Notes under the pieces: generated by a model
Databases searched by the model: none
What the model saw: only the letters and a program-made list of their open reading frames with translations
What the model was told of the DNA's origin: nothing
From: Candidatus Acididesulfobacter guangdongensis
Lineage (GTDB): Bacteria; SZUA-79; Acidulodesulfobacterales; Acidulodesulfobacteraceae
NCBI GenBank assembly: GCA_004195045.1
Contig: SGBC01000001.1
Location: forward strand, 1-64,000
Direction of reading: 5' to 3'
DNA: 64,000 nucleotides
Part shown: positions 1 to 7,629 of the stretch, one piece after another
Numbering within the stretch: the stretch's first letter is position 1
How the letters are laid out: every line of letters starts with the position of its first letter
Program-made: the position numbers and the translations under genes

Positions 1-857
1 ATTATTATACTATTACTTCCAGTCTTATCTTTATTTCTACTTTTATTTTTTATATTTGTATTTTGTTTAATCTTTTGCTGGGCGTAGCATCCCGCAAGTA
101 TTATTTTTTTCTTTTTATCTGTTATACTGGTCATTTTTTTTAAAAATAAAACCGACATTTTAGATGAATGTTCTTCGTTAAACCGGTTTATTAAATAGGT
201 GATATTATCATTATCCAACGAAGAATTTTTCTTATTTTGAATATCTTTAATATGCAGTTCATCAAAATCTTTTATTATCTCTTTTTTAACTTTAGCTTCG
301 TCAATTCTCGAAACTTCTATCGCCTTTCTTACGTTTTTTTTGGTTATTTTGCCTTGCAAATCGTTTTCTACGCTTAAAAGGGAAATCATATCGCTTATAT
401 GACTTTTGCTTTTACCGACAAGACTTGCTATATCCCTTATAGTTTTGTTTTTGTCTAAAAGTTTTTTATATGCCTTTGCAAGCTCTATGGGTTCTAATTC
501 TTTTCTTTGCAGATTTTCTATAATCTGAATTATAAAAATATCTTCTTCCTTTATATCGTTTCTTATATTGGCTTTGATAGTTTTTAAGCCTAACTGTCTA
601 AACGCCGCAAGCCTTCTTTCGCCGCATATAAGATTATAGTTGCCGCCACCGTCTTCTTTTACTACTATAGGTTCTAATAATCCGTGGGTCTTAATAGAAT
701 TCATAAGTTCGTCAAACTCTCTACCGCCTATATTTTCTCTTGGCTGCGAATATATTATTTTGACTTTTTCAGTTTCTATTTCGGTTTTATCGGTTTTATT
801 TTCTTCGGCTTTTCCTCCGAGCCAAGACAAGGGATCTTTTAGTTCAAATTTTGCCAT
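1..857 (-). CDS. parB: ParB-like partition protein of the left element (partial, runs off the window)
   Basis: ParB/Spo0J-family centromere-binding protein that would partition the left mobile element with the ParA encoded just upstream. The frame is open from its ATG to the window edge (at least 285 codons), so the C-terminus is missing here. Near residues 60-80 lies the ParB N-domain signature (GERRLAA box), followed by the ENLQRKEL motif and a helix-turn-helix (TIRDIASLVGKSKSHIS), as in KorB/ParB proteins. The start codon lies inside the end of parA (14-nt overlap), which implies translational coupling. It is a diverged paralog of the second ParB at 23.1-24.0 kb and shares the same N-terminal DPL.W architecture. 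Confident on family; the length of the missing end is unknown. Confidence 0.88.
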   Translation of the reverse strand, partial: MAKFELKDPLSWLGGKAEENKTDKTEIETEKVKIIYSQPRENIGGREFDELMNSIKTHGLLEPIVVKEDGGGNYNLICGERRLAAFRQLGLKTIKANIRNDIKEEDIFIIQIIENLQRKELEPIELAKAYKKLLDKNKTIRDIASLVGKSKSHISDMISLLSVENDLQGKITKKNVRKAIEVSRIDEAKVKKEIIKDFDELHIKDIQNKKNSSLDNDNITYLINRFNEEHSSKMSVLFLKKMTSITDKKKKIILAGCYAQQKIKQNTNIKNKSRNKDKTGSNSII

Positions 858-1611
858 ATTTACCTCCCGTAATTTCTTTGGCAAGGTCGATGTAGTCCGC
901 CGCGCATTTAGAATTATTTTTGTAAGTATAAACCGTTTTACACATTGCTTGAGCTTCTTTTAATTTAGTATCCGTTCTAATAACCGTTTTAAACATTTTA
1001 TCTCCAAGCTGAGGTTTTAAAACAGATTCATAAATTTGTTTAGATACGGAAAGTCTTTTATTATAGCCCACGGCTAAGTATCCCATTATTTCGAGATTAT
1101 TATTGATTTTTGATTTCACTCTGTCAAAAGTATTCAAAAAATCCGAAAGGCCGTCCACGGCAAACTTTTCAAGAAGTATAGGCACTATTATCCGGTCTGA
1201 AGCGGCAAGGGCGTTAAGTGATATTAAACCTAAAGAAGGCGGGCAGTCGATTAAAATATAATCGTATTTGTCTTTTACGTCCTTAAGAGCGTCCTTTAAA
1301 ATATATTCCCTGCCTATTTTCATAAAAATTTCAAGCTCTACGCCCGATAAAGAAATATTCGAAGGCACTAAATCAATGCCGTCAACGTTGATTACGACAT
1401 CTTTTAATAACGCCTTTTCCATTAAAACCGCTGATATTGATTTTTCCGGTTCCACTCTTTCGGTTAAATGAAGCGTAGCGTTTGCCTGAGGGTCTAAATC
1501 TACGAGCAGTACTTTTTTTGAAGCCAGAGGCAAGGTTAAAGATTTTGAAAGATTAACAGCCGTCGTAGTTTTACCTACGCCGCCTTTCTGATTTACGATA
1601 GAAATAATCAT
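844..1611 (-). CDS. parA: ParA-family partition ATPase of the left element
   Basis: Soj/ParA-type Walker ATPase of 255 residues that drives DNA partition with ParB. The deviant Walker A (KGGVGKTTTAVNL) is at residues 10-22, the DLDPQANA switch motif follows near 40, and IDCPPSLGL (Walker B region) is near 120. It resembles the second ParA at 24.0-24.8 kb over its whole length but is clearly diverged, so the two parAB pairs belong to different elements rather than a recent duplication. Its promoter probably lies in the divergent region shared with the DsbA-like gene. Family certain; that it maintains an integrated or excised element is inference. Confidence 0.92.
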   Translation of the reverse strand: MIISIVNQKGGVGKTTTAVNLSKSLTLPLASKKVLLVDLDPQANATLHLTERVEPEKSISAVLMEKALLKDVVINVDGIDLVPSNISLSGVELEIFMKIGREYILKDALKDVKDKYDYILIDCPPSLGLISLNALAASDRIIVPILLEKFAVDGLSDFLNTFDRVKSKINNNLEIMGYLAVGYNKRLSVSKQIYESVLKPQLGDKMFKTVIRTDTKLKEAQAMCKTVYTYKNNSKCAADYIDLAKEITGGKYGKI

Positions 1612-1665
1612 AAAATCCCCTATTAAATTAACGTTGATTAAAAGTCCGCAATGCGAACTATTAAA

Positions 1666-1734
1666 TAAATATCACTTTAATAAATCTTTGTCAATACAAA
1701 ATTTATTGACAATGTCATTTTAATATGGTATTTA
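1666..1734. promoter_or_regulatory. Divergent promoter region with overlapping -35 palindrome (parA / dsbA-like)
   Basis: A perfect 9-bp inverted repeat (TTGTCAATA at 1688-1696, TATTGACAA at 1704-1712) carries a consensus TTGACA -35 box on each strand. Seventeen bases beyond each box is an identical weak -10-like TATTTA: 1729-1734 on plus, 1671-1666 on minus. A dimeric regulator bound here would cover both promoters. ParA or ParB is the obvious candidate; the regulator is inference. Confidence 0.6.
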
Positions 1735-1744
1735 TTAAAACATT

Positions 1745-2323
1745 ATGAAAAAAATATTGATTTTTATTTTTATTTTGGCCTTATTTTTTACGGTAAGAAA
1801 TACATTCGCTTATAATATAGGAGACCCTGATGCTAAAATAAAAATTATAGAATACTCCGATTATGAATGCCCCTATTGCAGAAAATTTGAACTCAATGTA
1901 TTTCCTTATATTTATAAAAACTATATTAAAAGTGGCTATATAGATTGGGATTTTAGGGATTACCCGTTGGTAAATATTCATGCTTTCGCTTATAAGGCGG
2001 CGGTTATAGCCGACTGCTCAGGAAATAATTATATGGCGGTAAGGTATTATCTTTTTAAATATCAAAACGAATGGAAACAAACCGGAAATATATATAAAAT
2101 ATTAAAAAGATATATAAACATAAAGCCTGTGGAAACTTGCGTTAATACGAGATACTCTAAAAAGATAGTAGATAACGATTTAAGGCAAGCGTATAAATTG
2201 GGATTAAGAGCTACACCGAGTTTTGTTATTTATAAAAACGGCAAATATTTACAAACTATAAAAGGATATCATAATAGCAGTTTTTGGTATTTAACTTTAA
2301 ATTTTCTGCTATCCGAAAAATAA
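1745..2323 (+). CDS. DsbA-like periplasmic thiol oxidoreductase
   Basis: Thioredoxin-fold protein of 192 residues with an N-terminal signal peptide (residues 1-22) and the active site CPYC at 42-45. The cis-proline motif ATPSF near residue 157 and the C-terminal strands match the DsbA/DsbG-like branch. Two further cysteines (near 90 and 132) may form a structural disulfide. It should oxidise or isomerise cysteines in the periplasm. Conjugative elements often carry such enzymes to help fold pilus or channel subunits, but the transfer genes of this element are not in the window, so the substrate is unknown. The gene is divergent from parA and ends at a strong terminator. Confidence 0.85.
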   Translation: MKKILIFIFILALFFTVRNTFAYNIGDPDAKIKIIEYSDYECPYCRKFELNVFPYIYKNYIKSGYIDWDFRDYPLVNIHAFAYKAAVIADCSGNNYMAVRYYLFKYQNEWKQTGNIYKILKRYINIKPVETCVNTRYSKKIVDNDLRQAYKLGLRATPSFVIYKNGKYLQTIKGYHNSSFWYLTLNFLLSEK

Positions 2324-2353
2324 TTTCTTTAACCGCACCAATATGGAAGATAC

Positions 2354-2384
2354 CCGGGCAAACCTCAATTTGTCCGGTTTTTTT
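2354..2384 (+). terminator. Rho-independent terminator after the dsbA-like gene
   Basis: A 9-bp stem (CCGGGCAAA / TTTGTCCGG, one G-U pair) with a 6-nt loop is followed by seven Ts, 30 nt past the stop codon of the oxidoreductase gene. Confidence 0.85.
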
Positions 2385-2525
2385 GTCATTAATTTTATCG
2401 TCTTATACTCCACATGTCCTCAGTAGTTTTTTTTAAATAGAATACTTTTTGTCAACTTGATTATCTTTCCGTATAGTGCTATATTTTATTATATTGAGTT
2501 ATTAATTTTTACATAGAGGTTTACG

Positions 2526-2717
2526 ATGTCGGGCAAGGATTTAATAATTAATGAAATTGATAGATTGCCGGAAGAACTTCTTCCTGAAATATTGGATTTT
2601 ATAAAATTTTTAGAAGTTAAAGAAGAACATACGATTCATTCTTCGCAGGTTCTTTCCGAAAGAATTTTTGAAAAGATATGGGATAACGCCGAGGATGCCG
2701 CATATGACGCCTTATAA
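2526..2717 (+). CDS. DUF2281-type antitoxin
   Basis: Small acidic protein of 63 residues with the LPEELLPEILDFIKFLE pattern typical of DUF2281/VapB-like antitoxins. It is preceded by an AGAGG ribosome-binding site and overlaps the start of a MazF-like toxin by 14 nt, the usual layout of a type II toxin-antitoxin operon. It should neutralise the toxin and probably repress the pair's promoter, although no clear DNA-binding domain is visible in so short a protein. Confidence 0.75.
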   Translation: MSGKDLIINEIDRLPEELLPEILDFIKFLEVKEEHTIHSSQVLSERIFEKIWDNAEDAAYDAL

Positions 2718-3045
2718 AAAGGGCGATATAATTCTCGTCCCCTTTCCTTTTAGCGATCAAACATTTTCTAAAAAAAGACCCGCGGTCGTAATAAGTTCCG
2801 ATGTTTACAATAGCCGTTATTTAGATATAATTATAATGGCTGTTACAAGCAATACCCAAAATCCCCTTAGAACCGGAGAGTGTCTTATCGAGGATTACGC
2901 TTCTGCCGGACTCCTAAAGCCTTCGGTTATTAAGTCCGCTATATCTTCGATAGATAAATCCCTGATTTTGAAAAAATTAGGGGCATTGTCATCCGGCGAT
3001 TTAGATTTGTTAGATAAAACGCTAAAAGAATTACTATCCTTATAA
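2704..3045 (+). CDS. MazF/PemK-family endoribonuclease toxin
   Basis: Toxin of 113 residues from the chosen ATG. The frame is open upstream, but GAGG nine bases before this ATG favours it. KKGDIILVPFPFSDQ and the RPAVVIS segment are the conserved N-terminal strands of the PemK/MazF/CcdB fold, and the second half (PSVIKSAISSIDKSLI) matches the rest of the family. MazF proteins cut mRNA at short sequences when the antitoxin is lost. On an integrative element it would act as an addiction module. Confident on family; the cleavage sequence cannot be read from the protein. Confidence 0.87.
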   Translation: MTPYKKGDIILVPFPFSDQTFSKKRPAVVISSDVYNSRYLDIIIMAVTSNTQNPLRTGECLIEDYASAGLLKPSVIKSAISSIDKSLILKKLGALSSGDLDLLDKTLKELLSL

Positions 3046-3124
3046 TCTATTATAGGATAGAATAAAAAAATATGATTAATTTATATAAATTTCCGCCTAA
3101 ACGCCAAAAGGAAGTCAGTAATAG

Positions 3125-3328
3125 TTAATCATCGTTATTGTGTTGTAAATACATTCCTGCTGCTTTATCATCTAAATTTAAATATTTATTATCATTATCA
3201 TCATTATGATTATTATGATTCCGTGCGTTTAATCTTTTATTTAGCTTATCAAGTTTAGGATATTTTCTTGTAAGTAAATTAATAATTCCTAATACAACAC
3301 CAAATATAATAAAAGGTAAATAGCTCAT
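3125..3328 (-). CDS. Small single-pass membrane protein, unknown function
   Basis: A 67-residue protein with one N-terminal membrane segment (residues 3-20, LPFIIFGVVLGIINLL), a short basic stretch and an Asn/Asp/His-rich tail. A purine-rich AGGGAGAG site lies 6-7 nt before the ATG, which supports translation. I do not recognise the family. It sits between the toxin gene (convergent) and the left integrase. Confidence 0.5.
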   Translation of the reverse strand: MSYLPFIIFGVVLGIINLLTRKYPKLDKLNKRLNARNHNNHNDDNDNKYLNLDDKAAGMYLQHNNDD

Positions 3329-3378
3329 TTTCTCTCTCCCTTTTCTTTCGCCTTTACCTCAAAGGCAATTAATTTACC

Positions 3379-3401
3379 GCCTCTATTCTCTTGATAGAGG
3401 C
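3379..3401. other. 8-bp stem-loop in the gap before the left integrase
   Basis: GCCTCTAT / ATAGAGGC with a 7-nt loop. No T-run follows on either strand, so it is more likely an operator or RNA structure than a terminator. The rest of 3,329-3,576 shows no gene. Confidence 0.4.
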
Positions 3402-3576
3402 TCTTGATTTAATTATACAACTAAAATATTAAAAGTCAAATTAAAAGGCTTAAAAAGGCAAATACGAAAAGATTTTAAAATAAGCATTAATACAAGAAAA
3501 ACAGTTGATTTTTTATAAAAAATCCTTTCATATTTGCGTTTTAAGGGCTTTGATTTTTCGTTTAGGTATAAAACGA

Positions 3577-4620
3577 TTAATCTTTTTTGCTGCTCTTATT
3601 CCACACGTCGTCAACGGCCTTACGTAAAGTGCTTGGAACTAAATGCGAATACCTTTTCGTCATCTGCGTCGTTCTATGTCCCAGAAGTTCCCCTGTAATA
3701 TAAAGCGACGTCCCGTCCATTACCATTTTACTTGCAAATACGTGTCTTAAGTCATGAATATGCATATCCTTAAATCCGGCATTTTTGCAAGCGGTATGGA
3801 AAGAATTCTTAAAATCGCCTAATTTAGCCCCGTTTTTATTAAATACATATAAACAGTCCTGTTTTTTTTCAATGCCACTCAAAAGAGCTTTTAATGGCTT
3901 ACTTATAGGAATATACCTGTCGTATTTGGTCTTCGTTCCTTTTATCGCTATTACATCGTTCTGCATATCCACGTCGTCCCATTTGAGGTTAAGGGCTTCC
4001 CCTTTCCGGCAGCCTGAAAGGATTAAGAAAGTTATTAAGTCTTTAGTAAGTTTATTGGAAGCTCCATTAATCAATTTTAAGATATCTTCATCGGATAAAG
4101 TTTTTAACCTGGACAGCTCGTTAAGTTTTTTAACGCCGCCTGCCGGATTCTTTTCGATGAGTTCCTTTTCAATGCAGAAATTAAAAAAATTGGAAAGAAT
4201 TAAAATTTCCTTGTTTAAATACGCAAAAGATATTTCAGATTCTCTTTTTCCGATATTTTTCGGCATGGCCATAATTTCTATTTTTCTTTTTAACTGATAA
4301 TCCTTAATATTGGACTGCGTAATTTCCCCGATGTTTTTATCCTTAAAGGCGGGAATAAAATGTTTAGAAATCCACTCTTTAACTTCGACCGTTCCTTTCG
4401 AATTATTTAAAGAATTAAAATATTGCTCCCATGCAGTCAAAAAGGTATAATTATTTTTAACCGGCATGCTGAATTTTTTCCGGACCAAGTCGGCTTCAAT
4501 TGTATTTGCGATTTGCTGAGCGAGTTTTTTGTTGTTGGTTTTGGTAGAGCCACGGTATCTGAGTCCGTCAAGACGGATTTGATACCAATAAATATCGCCT
4601 CTTTTGTAAATATTTGCCAT
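3577..4620 (-). CDS. int: Tyrosine recombinase (integrase) of the left element
   Basis: Phage-type integrase of 347 residues. The N-terminal arm-binding and SAM-like core-binding regions are followed by a catalytic domain with Arg in SGCRKGEALNL (about 205), HDLRH (about 289), GHRT and the nucleophile Tyr in KRYSHL (about 323). All five expected catalytic positions are present, so it looks active. It lies just left of the tRNA-Val repeat, which it or its neighbour presumably uses. It is similar in domain order to, but clearly distinct from, the integrase immediately right of the repeat. Confidence 0.93.
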   Translation of the reverse strand: MANIYKRGDIYWYQIRLDGLRYRGSTKTNNKKLAQQIANTIEADLVRKKFSMPVKNNYTFLTAWEQYFNSLNNSKGTVEVKEWISKHFIPAFKDKNIGEITQSNIKDYQLKRKIEIMAMPKNIGKRESEISFAYLNKEILILSNFFNFCIEKELIEKNPAGGVKKLNELSRLKTLSDEDILKLINGASNKLTKDLITFLILSGCRKGEALNLKWDDVDMQNDVIAIKGTKTKYDRYIPISKPLKALLSGIEKKQDCLYVFNKNGAKLGDFKNSFHTACKNAGFKDMHIHDLRHVFASKMVMDGTSLYITGELLGHRTTQMTKRYSHLVPSTLRKAVDDVWNKSSKKD

Positions 4621-4627
4621 ATTTTAG

Positions 4628-4697
4628 CCGTAAAGTAATGTGGTCGTTTTTGTGTCCAAAATAAAAATATGATACGGTAAAATATAGCACTTTACGG
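4628..4697. promoter_or_regulatory. Spaced inverted repeat upstream of the left integrase
   Basis: CCGTAAAGT (4628-4636) and ACTTTACGG (4689-4697) form a perfect 9-bp inverted repeat just upstream of the integrase start. This is a plausible operator or recombination accessory site. Confidence 0.4.
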
Positions 4698-4784
4698 ACT
4701 AAAAAGGCAAGAAAAATTTTGAAATGAAAAACAGCAAAGTCTTGAAAGTGTTGATTTAGAATGATTTTTATACCATTGATTTAT

Positions 4785-4836
4785 CTACCTTGACACGGTA
4801 GGGGTCGGCGGTTCGAGACCGCCCGTGCCTACCAGT
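4785..4836 (+). repeat. attL: 3' half of tRNA-Val(GAC), 47-bp direct repeat
   Basis: Positions 4790-4836 are identical to 36041-36087. The sequence is the anticodon loop (TTGACAC, anticodon GAC), the 3' anticodon strand GGTAG, a variable loop, the T arm (GGCGG-TTCGAGA-CCGCC), a 3' acceptor strand and CCA. On this left copy the preceding CTACC also restores the 5' anticodon strand, but no D arm or 5' acceptor strand is present. It is therefore a tRNA-derived attachment site, not a functional tRNA. Confidence 0.9.
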
Positions 4837-4848
4837 GAAATCAAGTAT

Positions 4849-5910
4849 TCAAAGCTTTTCAATTTCTTCTTTATAATCTACTGCAACGATTTTGCAACGG
4901 TCGTCTAAAATTTCAACTGCTTTCTTAATATGAGCTTGCGATAAATGAGAATATCTTAGGGTCATTTTTATATCTTTATGCCCTAAAAGCTCTTTAACGG
5001 TTGTTAAATCAATACCTTTCATTACTAATTGACTTGCGAATGTATGCCTTAGATCGTGAAAATGAAAGTCTATTATACGAGACTTCCTTAATGCAGTTGC
5101 AAAGCTCCGTTTATGGTTATCATACGGCTTTAAGGTTTTTTGATTAAAGAATACATAAGGAACGTCTATCCGTCTTACAATATCTATAAGAGTTTTAAAT
5201 AAAGTATTATTTATCGGTATTTCCCGCCTTTCGCCGTTCTTTGTTATATCAAGCAAAATTATCCGGTTCTTTAAATCAACCCTATCCCAAGTCAACTGCA
5301 GAATTTCCGATTTTCTCATGCCGGTATTTAACGCCGTTATAACGATAGGTTTTAAATAGTTATCGCAGCTGTCAATTAAGCGCTCCGCCTCTTCGTCGGA
5401 TAAATATCTTAAACGCTTATTTTCGCCTTTAAGCTGCTTTGCTTTCCGGACCCGCTTCAAATCTTCTTCGGTTATCATTTCCCAATCTAAAGCTTTATTA
5501 TACATTGCTTTAAATACCGTTAATATCTTATTAATATAAGATATTTTATAATCGTTTTTTAGATAATCGCTCTGGAGCTGCTCCATGTCGTTAATTGAAA
5601 TTTGATTTAATTTAAGTTTGCCGATTCTTTTTACAAGTATACCGATAATATAGCCTTTTACCTTAGCCCCTTTCTGTCTGCCGGACATCCATTCAATATA
5701 CTTTCCTGACAAATCATCAAAAGTATAAGAACGTTCAATTTCTTTTTCTCTTATAGGCATAACGCCGTTAATAATTTCATTACGCCTGTTTAAAAAAATC
5801 TCTTCGGCAAACTTTTTATTTTTGGTTTTTGTCGACTCGTAAATACGCTGTCCGTTAAGCTGAAACTTCATAAAATAATAAGGGCTGTTTTTTCTTTTGA
5901 AAAGTCCCAT
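4849..5910 (-). CDS. int: Tyrosine recombinase (integrase) of the 31-kb element
   Basis: Integrase of 353 residues with catalytic Arg in NTGMRKSEILQL, HDLRHTFAS, GHKD and Tyr in LRYSHLS. The C-terminus ends 13 bp from the attL repeat, so the recombination site abuts the gene. The last codons contain a TGCAACG doublet that recurs inside the right end and is probably an arm-type binding site for this enzyme. It should catalyse excision and integration at tRNA-Val together with the small excisionase-like protein two bases upstream. Confidence 0.95.
   Translation of the reverse strand: MGLFKRKNSPYYFMKFQLNGQRIYESTKTKNKKFAEEIFLNRRNEIINGVMPIREKEIERSYTFDDLSGKYIEWMSGRQKGAKVKGYIIGILVKRIGKLKLNQISINDMEQLQSDYLKNDYKISYINKILTVFKAMYNKALDWEMITEEDLKRVRKAKQLKGENKRLRYLSDEEAERLIDSCDNYLKPIVITALNTGMRKSEILQLTWDRVDLKNRIILLDITKNGERREIPINNTLFKTLIDIVRRIDVPYVFFNQKTLKPYDNHKRSFATALRKSRIIDFHFHDLRHTFASQLVMKGIDLTTVKELLGHKDIKMTLRYSHLSQAHIKKAVEILDDRCKIVAVDYKEEIEKL
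4880..4901. promoter_or_regulatory. Putative integrase arm-type site, left
   Basis: ACTGCAACGATTTTGCAACGGT holds two TGCAACG direct repeats 11 bp apart, one helical turn. A copy with a single mismatch lies at 35901-35922 inside the other end. Paired sites just inside both termini are what lambda-type integrases bind. Here the site also codes for the integrase C-terminus. Confidence 0.6.
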
Positions 5911-5912
5911 GG

Positions 5913-6128
5913 TTATTTACCGCCTCCTTTAAGGGACTTTCCGCCTGTTCCCCTATTATACGGTTTAACTTCGCAAGTTTCAAGCCATACCATTACGGCG
6001 TCAACATCAAACTTGACGAGCCGTCCTAATTTATAGTGAGGAATTTTACGCGTAGATGTCCAGTCGTAAATAGTTTTAGGGCTTGTATCTAACATCTCCG
6101 CTATTTTTTCAATTCCGACTAATTTCAT
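5913..6128 (-). CDS. xis: Excisionase-like MerR/HTH_17 DNA-binding protein
   Basis: A 71-residue protein with a winged-helix MerR-like domain: GIEKIAEMLDTSPKTIYDW, then KIPHYKLGRLVKFD, the standard pattern of HTH_17/AlpA/excisionase proteins. It precedes the integrase by only 2 nt, so the two are co-translated. Such proteins bend att DNA to favour excision and may also regulate int. The tail is Gly/Lys-rich. Confidence 0.85.
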   Translation of the reverse strand: MKLVGIEKIAEMLDTSPKTIYDWTSTRKIPHYKLGRLVKFDVDAVMVWLETCEVKPYNRGTGGKSLKGGGK

Positions 6129-6221
6129 TGTTATGTCCTTATTATTTTTAGCGCCTGAATCGTTATTAAAGTCTATCTTATTAATCTTTAATAAATATAT
6201 GTCTTTATTTCTTTTATGCCT

Positions 6222-7118
6222 TTAAAATGCGTTTACGGCATTTCTATTGTTCAGTATTTTTCTTAGCTCTATTTGAACGGGTCTTTGCTCTATCGTATAT
6301 GTCCATAATGCCGGATATAAGGCTCCGATGTCTTCTTCTATTACTTCGGTTCTTTCATTTAATAAAGCCTGGGCTTTTAAAAGTCCCAAGCACCAAATCT
6401 GCCTTCTTTCGCTTATCACTATATTATTTAATTCTAAATTTTCAATCAAATCCGCAAATAATTCTTTTATTTTATTTTCTAAATGAATTTTTTTAACATC
6501 ATTTTGCAATGTTAAAATATCATCTAAACTTACTTTTAAATCATTAGCGCAATAATCGTCTATGTTATAAAGTCTTAGCCTTTCTTCTTTTAGCCTTAAT
6601 CTTTTCAGTTCATATCTCAATAAAAATCTATCGTATAAAGCTTCTAAAGAATCCCCCTGTCCGGGTTTTTCGTTTGAAGCTCCAAAAAAACTTATTAACG
6701 GAATTTTAAGTCTTCCCGGATTGTAATAAATCTTATCGCTCATTGCCAATAATAAACTTTGCAGCGTTTCTCCCTTCGCCTTAAAAAACTCATCGCCGAA
6801 AGCAATATGCGCCTCCGGCAAACGATATTCTATATTTCTAAGCATTCTGTCCAGGCTCTTTTCTTTTATGCTCCAATGCCCCATTATTTCTTCTTCGGTG
6901 GTTGAAGGCGTAAATAAGTATTCCCAATATTTTATTCCTTCTATATGGTCGCATACGCAATGCAAAACATGGCTTTTGGCAACTCCCGGAGGTCCCAAAA
7001 GCAATGCGTGTTTGCCTGTTGCTATTGCTAAAAATATACCGTCAATAATTTCCTGCCTTTTAATAAAATAATCATTAAGATTTTTCTTAATGTTTATAAT
7101 TTTTTGTAAGTATTCCAT
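6222..7118 (-). CDS. MoxR-type AAA+ ATPase at the end of the T4SS operon
   Basis: A 298-residue AAA+ protein. Walker A GPPGVAKS is at 42-49, a Walker B-like HIAFGDEFFK near 104-113, then the sensor-1-like SFFGASNEKP and the arginine-bearing YDRFLLRYEL. This fits MoxR/RavA ATPases, which remodel protein complexes, usually with a VWA partner; no VWA gene is present. Its start overlaps the end of the VirB1-like gene by 32 nt, so it belongs to the transfer operon. No VirB11 ATPase is found, and this protein may fill a related assembly role, but that is speculation. Confidence 0.8.
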   Translation of the reverse strand: MEYLQKIINIKKNLNDYFIKRQEIIDGIFLAIATGKHALLLGPPGVAKSHVLHCVCDHIEGIKYWEYLFTPSTTEEEIMGHWSIKEKSLDRMLRNIEYRLPEAHIAFGDEFFKAKGETLQSLLLAMSDKIYYNPGRLKIPLISFFGASNEKPGQGDSLEALYDRFLLRYELKRLRLKEERLRLYNIDDYCANDLKVSLDDILTLQNDVKKIHLENKIKELFADLIENLELNNIVISERRQIWCLGLLKAQALLNERTEVIEEDIGALYPALWTYTIEQRPVQIELRKILNNRNAVNAF

Positions 7119-7629
7119 ATATTCTTTTTACCTTTTCCTTATATCTAAAGCCGTCGCCGTTATGATAATTTTGCACGCCCTGCCAAATCCCGTTGGCTTG
7201 ATAATGTTTTAAAATAAATGCTCCAGCAAGTATATTTATTTTAGAAGTTAATAAATTTCCTATCGATAAATTTAGTCTTTTACCCCAAAAATTATAATTA
7301 ACCTGCATTAATCCGATATCTACGCTATAATTTTTTTTAATATAATATCGTGCGATATATATTGCTTCCTGTTTTGATTTAGGATATACCGCATTTCCGT
7401 TTATATCTAAAGCGTATGGATTTAAACCGCTTTCTACGTATGCAATTGATACTAATATTTTATAATTTGTTCCCGTAAGCGTTCCAGCCGTTTTAAATAT
7501 ATTGCCCGCTATTGATTCTCTTGCCGTAAATATTAAAATAGAGCCTATTAAGATTAATTGAATAACAAAATATATCTTAATATTATTTAGAGCCTTAAAT
7601 CGCATTTCAGAACGTTTATTCTTCTTCAT
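7087..7629 (-). CDS. virB1: VirB1-like lytic transglycosylase
   Basis: Periplasmic peptidoglycan-cutting enzyme that opens the wall for the secretion channel. The SLT fold is visible: ILVSIAYVESGLNPYALD carries the catalytic Glu, VDIGLMQVNYNFW the GLMQ motif, and YHNGDGFRYKEKVKRIY the C-terminal box. An N-terminal membrane or signal segment precedes it. The frame is open further upstream, but the ATG at 7629 gives a normal signal anchor (MKKNKRSEMRF) and a 14-nt overlap with virB6. About 180 residues. Confidence 0.88.
   Translation of the reverse strand: MKKNKRSEMRFKALNNIKIYFVIQLILIGSILIFTARESIAGNIFKTAGTLTGTNYKILVSIAYVESGLNPYALDINGNAVYPKSKQEAIYIARYYIKKNYSVDIGLMQVNYNFWGKRLNLSIGNLLTSKINILAGAFILKHYQANGIWQGVQNYHNGDGFRYKEKVKRIYGILTKNYKH

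Noticed and set aside
4785-4836. A complete tRNA-Val gene at the left repeat
   Set aside because: Only the anticodon stem, T arm and 3' acceptor strand are present; no D arm or 5' acceptor strand.
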